From Gammaproteobacteria bacterium (lineage in GTDB: Bacteria > Pseudomonadota > Gammaproteobacteria > Burkholderiales > Rhodocyclaceae), in NCBI GenBank assembly GCA_018819515.1, contig JAHJPX010000002.1:158626-222625 (forward strand): a stretch of 64,000 nucleotides of DNA, written 5' to 3'. Within the stretch, counting starts at the first letter, position 1. Every line of letters starts with the position of its first letter. The position numbers and the translations under genes are program-made. Below the pieces are notes generated by a model, which worked only from the letters and a program-made list of their open reading frames with translations, was not told the DNA's origin and ran no database searches. Below, piece by piece: positions 39,179 through 46,556 of the stretch.

Positions 39179-39928
39179 CTATGCGGATGGGTCGATCTGG
39201 AGTAGGCGGCGGTAGCCGCCGGTCATGAGTGCTTGGCCGCCTCGGATCAGGCGGCGCACCTGGGCACGCAGATCGCCGTCGGCGTGCCAGCGCTCGGCGA
39301 CGGAGCGGCTTCCGAACACGGCATTGGCCACCTCGCGGTGCGATGCCCCGGCCAGGATGCCATCGAGCGCCTGCAGCGTGCGCATGTGTGCGAGCGATGA
39401 GCGGTTGGGGCGAGGGTGCGACACGACGGGCGGGGCGTCGAGCACGGCGAGTTGCGCTTCGATCGCGCGCCAGCGGGCGCAGGATTGCAGACGGGCGCGC
39501 ACCGCATAGGTGTAGGGCATGCCGTCTTCCAGGTTGTGTGCAATGGCCATGCGCGCAACCTGGCAGCCGACGAAGCTGGTCAGCCGCAGGTGCTGGCCGT
39601 CGTCGCTGAGGATCTTGTGGCCGGGAATGTCCCAAAGACAGAATGGCGGCGCGTCCTCGGGTGGGTCGTCATCGGTACGCACGGGGATGGCGGCATCGAT
39701 GTCGGCCTGCCAGGCGGGCTGGATCGAACGCGCGTCGCAGCTCGGGTCTTCAAACAGCCGCAGGCCCCAGCGCTGCGGGCTCGCGACCTCTGGTCGTTGG
39801 CGTTGCCAGTCGAGTTGGTAGTCTGGATTGCGCCGCAGGTATTCCCACGCCAGCGACGGCCCGTCGAGATGCACGGTGTATAGGTAGGCGGCCGGTGGAT
39901 GCCAGTGAGTGGCGCTCGAATCTGCCAT
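39179..39928 (-). CDS. DUF2285 family protein
   Basis: A 249-residue protein. The N-terminus has SLAWEYLRRNPDYQLDWQRQRPE (the WEYLRRNPDY signature of DUF6499). The C-terminal part has LQALDGILAGASHREVANAVFGSRSVAERWHADGDLRAQVRRLIRGGQALMTGGYRRLLQI, the DUF2285 helix-turn-helix-like region. The family is restricted to ICE and plasmid backbones and is usually near repA and alpA-like genes, as here. A DNA-binding regulatory role is likely but unproven. Confidence 0.82.
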   Translation of the reverse strand: MADSSATHWHPPAAYLYTVHLDGPSLAWEYLRRNPDYQLDWQRQRPEVASPQRWGLRLFEDPSCDARSIQPAWQADIDAAIPVRTDDDPPEDAPPFCLWDIPGHKILSDDGQHLRLTSFVGCQVARMAIAHNLEDGMPYTYAVRARLQSCARWRAIEAQLAVLDAPPVVSHPRPNRSSLAHMRTLQALDGILAGASHREVANAVFGSRSVAERWHADGDLRAQVRRLIRGGQALMTGGYRRLLQIDPSA

Positions 39929-40132
39929 GGCGATACCTCCTCTCGGTTAGAAAGAAACCAATCGCCACGGAGGACACGGTGGGCAAGACCGCTTCGGTCT
40001 TCGACTGTTATGGGTTAATCACATAAACGCAAGGTCTTAAGTTGATGACGATGGGGTGGTAAAGTTCCATCATCGGTTTGCGTCGGCAAGCGTGTTTAGA
40101 CAGCGTTGTGCCGTTGCTGCACTGAATAGCGA

Positions 40133-40480
40133 TCAGTCGTTGATCGATCCGTCGGCGCGCGCTAGTGCGGCGTATTCGGAGAGCCGCCGCTTTGCCGTGA
40201 AATGCAAATCGCGTACAACGGCCAGGTTCTGTGGCCCGCGAATGCCTTCCAGGACGGACAATCGCACATGGCCGAGTTCCGGCGTGCCCATGCCGAGGTC
40301 AAACAGGCCGAAGGCGGTGTCGCCATCTTTCGGATCAAGTTCGGTCAACAGCCAGGTCGCGTGCGCGTCCAGGGTGAAGAGCTTGACGACCGGCAGCGGG
40401 TCCCGCTTCTCGCCGCGCGCGGCGGCAGCGCCGTTGTCCAGCAGTTGGCCGCGGTGATCGTCGGTGATCAGCGGGGTCAT
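40133..40480 (-). CDS. DUF2958 family protein, first copy
   Basis: A 115-residue DUF2958 protein: MTPLITDDHRGQLLDNGAAAARGEKRDPLPVVKLFTLDAHATWLLTELDPKDGDTAFGLFDLGMGTPELGHVRLSVLEGIRGPQNLAVVRDLHFTAKRRLSEYAALARADGSIND. ATG 40480 aligns with the second copy at 41412. The family has a conserved PVVKLFTPDAxATWLLTELDP block and occurs on mobile elements. Function unknown. It is divergent from the XRE regulator. Confidence 0.85.
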   Translation of the reverse strand: MTPLITDDHRGQLLDNGAAAARGEKRDPLPVVKLFTLDAHATWLLTELDPKDGDTAFGLFDLGMGTPELGHVRLSVLEGIRGPQNLAVVRDLHFTAKRRLSEYAALARADGSIND

Positions 40481-40669
40481 GATCGTATCCTCGCGCAAAA
40501 GCGTGACTGGGCAATTGCGCTTCTACGCCAGATCGCCAAAGCGTATTCCTCCGAAACCGTACATGCGCGAATCGACGAATGCGCAAGTACGGAAGCCATG
40601 ACTTCTGTAGATATGCCTTTCAGGATAGACGCATCTGGCGCAAGCTCAAACAGAGATGCCTAAAATGCA

Positions 40670-40694
40670 CCCTATAGATTGTAGCCCTATAGGG
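40670..40694. promoter_or_regulatory. CCCTATAG repeats upstream of the XRE gene
   Basis: CCCTATAG occurs at 40670-40677 and 40685-40692, 15 bp apart; the second is part of the palindrome CCCTATAGGG (40685-40694). It lies about 40 bp before the XRE regulator start and is a candidate operator or promoter element. Confidence 0.45.
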
Positions 40695-40734
40695 CGCTAT
40701 CGAGTGTCATCGTCGTTTTACGTGAAACGATTCG

Positions 40735-41022
40735 ATGATATCGAAGAACTCATTCCCTGCGGCGCTCAAGACAGTCAGAAAAGCCCGTGGCCTCAGCCAG
40801 GAAGCTTTCTCGGACGTGTCGAGCCGCACCTACATGAGTTCGCTCGAACGGGGCCTGAAAAGCCCGACCCTGAGCAAGGTCGCCGAGCTGTGCGAGGTCA
40901 TGGACGTGCATCCGCTCACGCTGCTGACGCTGGCCTACGGCGGTGATCGCAAGGGCGTTCAGGAGGTCATCGAACGCATGCAGCGCGAGCTGGCCGCCAT
41001 CCAAGTCCGACAGGGCAAATAG
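40735..41022 (+). CDS. XRE-family transcriptional regulator
   Basis: A 95-residue helix-turn-helix protein: FPAALKTVRKARGLSQEAFSDVSSRTYMSSLERGLKSPTLSKVAELCEVMDVHPLTLLTLAY, a complete Cro/CI-type HTH of five helices, followed by a short helix (GVQEVIERMQRELAAIQVRQ). It is flanked by two DUF2958 genes and is the only rightward gene in this part of the backbone. Probable autoregulator; targets unknown. Confidence 0.9.
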   Translation: MISKNSFPAALKTVRKARGLSQEAFSDVSSRTYMSSLERGLKSPTLSKVAELCEVMDVHPLTLLTLAYGGDRKGVQEVIERMQRELAAIQVRQGK

Positions 41023-41064
41023 GCGAGAAGAGGGCGCTGCCCTGCGGCAGCGCCCGCGTGACGG

Positions 41065-41412
41065 CTACGCCACAATGCGCTCCGCGAGCCGCGCTTCGCG
41101 CGCATAGGCACTGATCGCCGTCGTTGCAACGAAGTGCAGATCCCGCTCGACCGGAAGACCAAGGCTACCACGCACGGATTGCAGCTCGGCCAGGCTCACA
41201 CAGCCTAACTCCGGGAAACCCTGGCCCAGGTCGCAGAGCCCGAAGGCATGGTCGTGGTCGTCAGGGTCGATCTCGGTGAGCAGCCAGGTCGCACCCGCGT
41301 CAGGGGTGAACAGCTTAACGACGGGCGGCGGGTCGAAGTCGTCGTTGTCGAGGGACTGCCGGCCGTTGGCCAGCAGCTGCGCGCGTTGTTCGTCGGTGAT
41401 GAGCTTCGTCAT
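41065..41412 (-). CDS. DUF2958 family protein, second copy
   Basis: A 115-residue paralogue of the 40133-40480 protein: MTKLITDEQRAQLLANGRQSLDNDDFDPPPVVKLFTPDAGATWLLTEIDPDDHDHAFGLCDLGQGFPELGCVSLAELQSVRGSLGLPVERDLHFVATTAISAYAREARLAERIVA. A strong AGGAG site precedes ATG 41412. About half of the residues match the first copy, so the duplication is old. Its upstream leader is part of the long repeat also found before radC. Confidence 0.87.
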   Translation of the reverse strand: MTKLITDEQRAQLLANGRQSLDNDDFDPPPVVKLFTPDAGATWLLTEIDPDDHDHAFGLCDLGQGFPELGCVSLAELQSVRGSLGLPVERDLHFVATTAISAYAREARLAERIVA

Positions 41413-41429
41413 GGTCTTCTCCTTGGAGA

Positions 41430-41742
41430 GATTCGGGGCGGGATTGCCCGAGACCATGAGGAGCACGGCGCAGCGCAGCCGTCAGGGTTCAAAGACGGCC
41501 GCAGGCCGCCAGCGGGCAAAGCACGCGCAGACCTTGACGGCGAGAACGCTGTGATACGTTGAAGGGAACAGCAAGCCAGCCAGTTTCCCCCACCATACCC
41601 ACCGGATTCTGCAAGCGCAGCGCGCAGGCGTCAGCCGACATAGGTTTACCAAGTGGAGGGAACGATGGAAGCCGAAGGGACGAGACGCCATGGGCGACTC
41701 GATGCGCAGCACGACAGCGCGATCCGGCATCGCCGGGGACGC
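41430..41742 (-). repeat. Long leader repeat, copy 1 (upstream of DUF2958)
   Basis: About 310 bp directly upstream of the second DUF2958 gene match 58262-58570, upstream of radC. The best part is 41533-41575 against 58375-58417, 40 of 43 bases, including TACGTTGAAGGGAACAGCAAG. A second block (41611-41742) recurs at 43035-43160 upstream of DUF736, and in part near 57670. No convincing gene is present; a shared transcribed leader or promoter is likely. Confidence 0.6.
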
Positions 41743-41957
41743 ACGGATGTCTTCAATGCCGATGCACAAGGATTCGTAGAACCGAGAATGCGTCTTTGCC
41801 CAAACCCACGAACTCGCAGAATCGTTTTCACGCACGTCCGTGAAACGACAGAACCGCGAATCCGTAGAAGCGGCTTTGTGCCCAAGCACGGATACGGATG
41901 CCCGGTTCCACGGGATTCCGTACTTTGCCACTCAGCGATTCAGTGCATGAAATGAGA

Positions 41958-41983
41958 CGACCCGCGATGCGCATCGCGGGTCG
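41958..41983. repeat. 26-bp perfect palindrome
   Basis: CGACCCGCGATGC joined to GCATCGCGGGTCG, a perfect uninterrupted palindrome downstream of the DUF736 stop. It lies 19 bp from a separate terminator-like hairpin. Confidence 0.6.
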
Positions 41984-42001
41984 CTGACGGTGAACGTAAG
42001 A

Positions 42002-42026
42002 ACGCCCCGCCGCAAGGGCGGGGCGT
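42002..42026 (-). terminator. Hairpin after DUF736
   Basis: ACGCCCCGCC (42002-42011) pairs with GGCGGGGCGT (42017-42026) over a 5-base loop, 12 bp beyond the DUF736 stop. No T-run follows, so terminator strength is uncertain. Confidence 0.5.
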
Positions 42027-42038
42027 CGAGGGCGACGA

Positions 42039-42344
42039 TCAGTCGCCCTTGCTGCGCGACCAGATCAGGTTGTGCGCGCCGTCCTCGCCTTCGACCAGGC
42101 GGGCGTAGATGGTGGCCGGGAACGACGGGTCGTCCAGGGTTGCCGAAAGGTAGGGCCGTTCCGCCTTGCTGATCTTCTTCCACGCCGCGCCGATCTCGAA
42201 GTTGCCGGCGACGATGCGGTAGTCCGGAGCGTTGTCGCTTTCCTTGGTGTTGGGAACGAATTTGACCTTGACGTTGAGCGTCAGGGTGCGAACCGTGCCG
42301 GTGAAGCTGTCGTTCTGTGCGGTGAAGATGCCGATGTTTGCCAT
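42039..42344 (-). CDS. DUF736 family protein
   Basis: A 101-residue DUF736 protein: MANIGIFTAQNDSFTGTVRTLTLNVKVKFVPNTKESDNAPDYRIVAGNFEIGAAWKKISKAERPYLSATLDDPSFPATIYARLVEGEDGAHNLIWSRSKGD. The family is a common cargo marker of ICEs and conjugative plasmids, with a small beta-rich fold. Its function is unknown. A long GC-rich leader with repeats lies upstream. Confidence 0.92.
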   Translation of the reverse strand: MANIGIFTAQNDSFTGTVRTLTLNVKVKFVPNTKESDNAPDYRIVAGNFEIGAAWKKISKAERPYLSATLDDPSFPATIYARLVEGEDGAHNLIWSRSKGD

Positions 42345-43572
42345 GATGTAGTTCCTTTCGGTGAATCAAGGTCGCGCCCATCGCGGCCTTGTCGGTGATC
42401 CAAAGGGCGAGGTACGGGCGGGCTGCACCGCAAAGCGGCTGCAACGCAGTGGAGGACCGGGAGGCGCGGCGATTTTGTTGCGCGAGGAAGGCACGCAGTG
42501 CCGGGGAAAATCGTTGCGCCGGAAGGTTGCAGCCATGAAGCCCGAGGCGCAGCCGGTGCCTCGTCAGGATTCACGACAAGCCAAGGCCGCCGTTGGGTGC
42601 GATCCTCACCGGAAGGCAACATGGCCCTGGCATCCCCGTACAGGCGCTGCGCCGGCACGCACCCCATCGCAGGCAAGGTCTGGTCAGAATCGCCAAGGAT
42701 GAACGCTCCCCGCGCATTGGCGCGGGCTTGAAGGATTGCGGCATGGATGGCACTGGGCATGGTGGACGGCCTGTCGGTGAGCCACCGTCGGTCATGGCGA
42801 CCTACCCGCCAGCGTCGGGTAAGGCGCGTGATTGCACAACCGGGCGCAGCAAAGTCTGTCGCACTCCGGCGTCCCGCCTGTGCGGCGGGGCGCGTTTCTT
42901 TGGGATTGGAGGGCGCAGCCATCTGCATGTGAAAACGCGCGCGTTGCCCTGACCGAAGGGGAAAGCTTCGCCCCGAAGGTCGGGGCTTCATGATCACGCC
43001 TCAGCGTGCATGGACTTCAGCCGACCCCTGGAGAGCAAGCGTAGCGCGCAGGCGTCACCCGACCACAGGGAGGGAACGATGGAAGCCCGCAAGGGGCGAG
43101 ACGACAAAACCGGCTCGATGCCAGGCACGACAGCGCGGCCCGGCGATGCCGGGAGACGCCAAGAACATTTGAATCCGTGATTAGGATATGCCGGGCATTC
43201 TGCGAAGCACAATGCCGGTCTCGGCGGATGCCATTCAAGTACGCTGAGGGCCGTCAGCGTCGTGCCCACCACCGTCATTCGCCTTCGCGATCATCCAGCG
43301 ACAGGTCTTTGAGGGCATCAGTCACTCAGGCAGCCCAGCCACTGAGTGCTCCTCGGCCAATCCGGCCGTACGACCTGCGTCGAACGAACGGCAGGTATCC
43401 GCCCGTCAGCAGAAGGAGTAATACCGCGCCCGATCGGTAACGCTGGTGATACCGGGGAGCAAATGACCGTGGATCAGCACGCGGGGCGCCCAGGTTCCAA
43501 AATGGTCGAGGCCACCAATTGATGGCAAAGGCGAAATCAATGCGGTTTCGATTTTCATGCGCCATCCGTACG
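42345..43572. other. 1.2-kb region without a clear gene, containing a leader-repeat block
   Basis: No open frame here shows convincing protein character; those present are GC-rich frame shadows. Positions 43035-43160 match the second block of the leader repeat at 41611-41742. A stem near 42972-42986 (CCCCGAAGGTCGGGG) is also visible. This probably includes the DUF736 leader and the right-hand border of the backbone before the reverse-transcriptase cargo. Confidence 0.5.
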
Positions 43573-45318
43573 CTAGGGTGAGGGAGACTGACCAAGTTGG
43601 TCTACGGCATCCAAAGCAAGCTCCTCGTCTTCGTCGAACACGCTTTCGAGGATTGCCGCGTGTCTCGGATGGTCTGAAAACCCATGAAGGCAGGACAATT
43701 CACTCATGAATGGATCGGACGACCTCATGAGAGCTGGACTGGCCCCATGCTCGGCAAACGACAGCAATGTTGTTTCACCGCGCATCTGCTTCGGTGCGGT
43801 CGCCATGCTGACTCCATTCAGATGAAAGACCGCAAGCGCTTGCGATTCAGCATCGGTGAGTTCTCGTGACTGGAAGGTTGCCAACTTACTTCCAGCCCTC
43901 ATCGGTTGAGCTGCCGCCTGTGCGGCATTTGTACCCAGCAGGAGCAGAGGATTGATATCCCCGCTCGCAACGGCCGTCATAATCGTTGAGTGAAGATGTA
44001 GATCTCGAATCTGTCCGGCATGCTTGGCCAATTCAGCCAGCGATTCTTCAGTCGCCAGATAGCTCAGCCGGCCGGCGCGATAACGGAGTTTTGGAATACG
44101 GCGCTTACGCTCATATGCAGAGGCCTTGTGGAATCCGTCCATGAGCGCCGCGAACTCGTCCTCATAGGAGCTTCGTAGCCAGAGCGCCTGCTTCACCAAA
44201 CTATCGATTGATACCGCGCGAACCTTCTTTCGGAACCAGGCTCGTTCGGCCCACTTCGCGATTCTCTCCAGATAGCTGCGCTCGAATATGGCCGACGAAT
44301 AGTCGCGCACAGGGATTCTTGATCCGGCACTCGCAAAGGCTTCCTGGAGTGAATCACGCGCATTGGGATTGGCCAGCAGAAAGCGTTTCAGATCGCCGAC
44401 AAATGTCATCCAAGAAATAGGTCGGCGACTGTCGCGAAAGTCGTGTCTACCTACAAGCCATTCGCCGGAGGTCAACCTCAGGCTCTTGGGCGAATCGTCG
44501 TCATGGACAGCAAATCCGATTGCATCTACGCGAGCACGTATTTCCCGCAATGCTTGGGTGACGTATTCCCGGGCCCCAACCAAGGTGATGTCATCAACGT
44601 ATCGGAAGTACCGAACCTTGGCACTTGATGAAAATTCAGCATCCAAGGAGCGCAGCACCAAGTTGGCAATCAGGTGACTAAACATCGGGCCGGTAAGAAT
44701 GCTTGGCTTGTCGGTGGAAGCGCTTCCGTGGTCCGCGAGAAGCCTTTCTCCCAACTCCCGCCATTTTGGCGCGAGTCCGGCGCTGTCCGCGGCCTGGCGC
44801 CACGCGCCTAGAGCAGTAGGAATGGCGATCGAAGGGTAGAACTTTCTTAGGTCGATGTATTGCACGTCCCCATCTGGGGTCTCGTCACAGGCTTTTGCAA
44901 TCGCTTCGTGCCGGTTACGAAGTCCCTTGCCGTAGTGCTCGAAGATTCCCGATCGGTCATTTCCGGAATTCAGCGGATAGCTGAATACGCAGGGGAGGTT
45001 GGCAAAAGCTTGCGGATACCTACTGCACTCATCGAGCAGCGCAGCCTCAGCCAGCGCTTCGTTAGCGCCTGGCAGGAGCATTTGGCGATGATCGACGTCC
45101 TGTCGCTGCGATAAGTCCTTGAAGTGAAGGGCCCGGAAATACACGGGGCTCGAACGCGTCAGTACCAAGTCAGTAGCGGCGTGTCGGGCCCAGTGGTCAG
45201 TACGGGCAGCGTCATTGTCGAGGTAGTAGCGGAGGGCCAAATAGGTCAGCACGTCACGACGCCGATACTGATTCACGGCCCGAATAGCCAGAACTCCTGG
45301 ACGCTGGCGCTTTGTCAT
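43573..45318 (-). CDS. Reverse transcriptase, defence-type (unknown-group RT)
   Basis: A 581-residue protein with a reverse transcriptase palm. Motif A is VQYIDLRKFYPSIAIPTALGAW (Asp 156), motif B SILTGPMFSHLIANLVLRSLDAEFSSS, and the catalytic YFRYVDDITLVG (YVDD at 240-243), followed by GFAVHDDDSPKSLRLTSGEWLVGRH (motif D/E region). There is no maturase X or endonuclease domain and no retron-like RNA was recognised. The C-terminal 250 residues are helical. The start ATG overlaps the upstream partner gene by 4 bp. It resembles stand-alone or abortive-infection-type RTs rather than group II intron or retron RTs. The exact class needs a phylogeny. Confidence 0.9.
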   Translation of the reverse strand: MTKRQRPGVLAIRAVNQYRRRDVLTYLALRYYLDNDAARTDHWARHAATDLVLTRSSPVYFRALHFKDLSQRQDVDHRQMLLPGANEALAEAALLDECSRYPQAFANLPCVFSYPLNSGNDRSGIFEHYGKGLRNRHEAIAKACDETPDGDVQYIDLRKFYPSIAIPTALGAWRQAADSAGLAPKWRELGERLLADHGSASTDKPSILTGPMFSHLIANLVLRSLDAEFSSSAKVRYFRYVDDITLVGAREYVTQALREIRARVDAIGFAVHDDDSPKSLRLTSGEWLVGRHDFRDSRRPISWMTFVGDLKRFLLANPNARDSLQEAFASAGSRIPVRDYSSAIFERSYLERIAKWAERAWFRKKVRAVSIDSLVKQALWLRSSYEDEFAALMDGFHKASAYERKRRIPKLRYRAGRLSYLATEESLAELAKHAGQIRDLHLHSTIMTAVASGDINPLLLLGTNAAQAAAQPMRAGSKLATFQSRELTDAESQALAVFHLNGVSMATAPKQMRGETTLLSFAEHGASPALMRSSDPFMSELSCLHGFSDHPRHAAILESVFDEDEELALDAVDQLGQSPSP

Positions 45319-46283
45319 GAGCGCTCCAAGTCCAAGCGCATGACCGCCAGTCGAATCGGTCGTAGTCGATCTGGTGTCAGTGTCGACTTAAACACGATAT
45401 CCGAAGTGGCGTATGGCATGGCGTGCCCGTCGTCGCTGATCACGCGAGCGAAGCGATGCCAACGCTCAACGGCCCATCGTCCGATAGAGTGGAGCAGACC
45501 CTCCTTCGCCGTGGCAAACCTAATCTGAGGTTCGATCCACACGGCCACATTCCCGGTGCCGGAAGAGTATCGAAACAACTCCTCAAGCTGGGGACTGGCG
45601 TCTTTCAATTTGCCCGGAATCGACAAGAATCCACTGAAGTTCGCTACAACCACCAAGCGCTTACGCAACGCAGTGCCTCCCCGAATAGACGCCGTAATCA
45701 AGTCGGTCGTGCTCAGAGCATTCGTGACGTCCCAAGGCCGAAAATTAGCTTCGACGAAGATGGCCTGAGATTCAAGATATGGACGCAGTTCCTCCAACAT
45801 TTCGAATGCAATTCTTCGGGCGTGCCCAGAGATCTCGGCGCCGATAAGGCTGACATCGAGGGGCAAGCGCGGAAGCACCGATTGCGCACGAAGTTCCGCA
45901 ATCGCACAAAGAAACGCATAGGTCGCCGCGCCGGCACCACAAGGCGCATCGGTAATGCAGATAGCGTTGCCGCTTAATGCCAGAATCAGCGCGTTAGAAA
46001 CGCTGACGACATCGCCGGTAACATTAGTCAGGGCGAACTGTGCTCTAGCCGCGGAATTGTCGAACTGCTGAGCGAAATGCTGGTCCGTTTCCGCCTTTCC
46101 GATACCCCCGGTGGGTGAATCCTGTTCCGTGCGCGAGGTTGCCAGCGCGCGTAGTCTATAGCGGTCGATCAGCCGTTCATAGGCCGCCGCAAATTCCGTA
46201 GGCAGTCGGAGGTACTTTCCCTCTGTGTCCCAAAGCGTACTAGGAAGGGACTCGGGATTCAGCAACCGTTCTGACAAGGTCAC
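45315..46283 (-). CDS. Predicted Rossmann/SAM-methyltransferase-like partner of the RT
   Basis: About 322 residues from GTG 46283, which has GGGAG 9 bp upstream; the frame is also open from TTG 46352. The middle has the look of a class I AdoMet-binding fold: NAICITDAPCGAGAATYAFLCAIAEL (glycine-rich loop), LDVSLIGAEISGHARRIAFEMLEEL (acidic end of strand 2), AIFVEANFRPWDV and LVVVANFSGFLSIPGK. I recognise no family. It precedes the RT gene in the same operon with a 4-bp ATGA overlap, so the two proteins are probably made in fixed ratio and act together. Substrate unknown. Confidence 0.6.
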   Translation of the reverse strand: MTLSERLLNPESLPSTLWDTEGKYLRLPTEFAAAYERLIDRYRLRALATSRTEQDSPTGGIGKAETDQHFAQQFDNSAARAQFALTNVTGDVVSVSNALILALSGNAICITDAPCGAGAATYAFLCAIAELRAQSVLPRLPLDVSLIGAEISGHARRIAFEMLEELRPYLESQAIFVEANFRPWDVTNALSTTDLITASIRGGTALRKRLVVVANFSGFLSIPGKLKDASPQLEELFRYSSGTGNVAVWIEPQIRFATAKEGLLHSIGRWAVERWHRFARVISDDGHAMPYATSDIVFKSTLTPDRLRPIRLAVMRLDLERS

Positions 46284-46556
46284 GCTAAGAGACTCCCATG
46301 CGCATCGTTGGCAGCCTTGGTCTTGCGGCCGCGCTTGAACGTATCCGGGCAAAATAAGCGTTGTTTCGCTCAGCAGTCATCGCGCCAAGCCACTATCTGC
46401 GAGTAGTGCATCCACACGCTGTTCCTTTGTACCCCATCATTTCGCCGGACCCATTAAACCTCCCAAACTTGGCCGCGTGCAGCCTCCATAAGGATGCCCG
46501 GTAGCGACTCTTCCTCCTTTCTTCTTCTGCCAGAAATGAGTAAGTCCCGGAAATAG

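Noticed and set aside
41482..41931. Leftward frame sharing LLFPSTYH with one near 58400
   Set aside because: The shared residues come from the repeated leader DNA; the frames differ on either side, so a repeat explains it better than a gene.
42361..43440. Several 60-240-codon frames upstream of DUF736
   Set aside because: They are GC-rich shadows on both strands without recognisable protein and lie across a repeated block.
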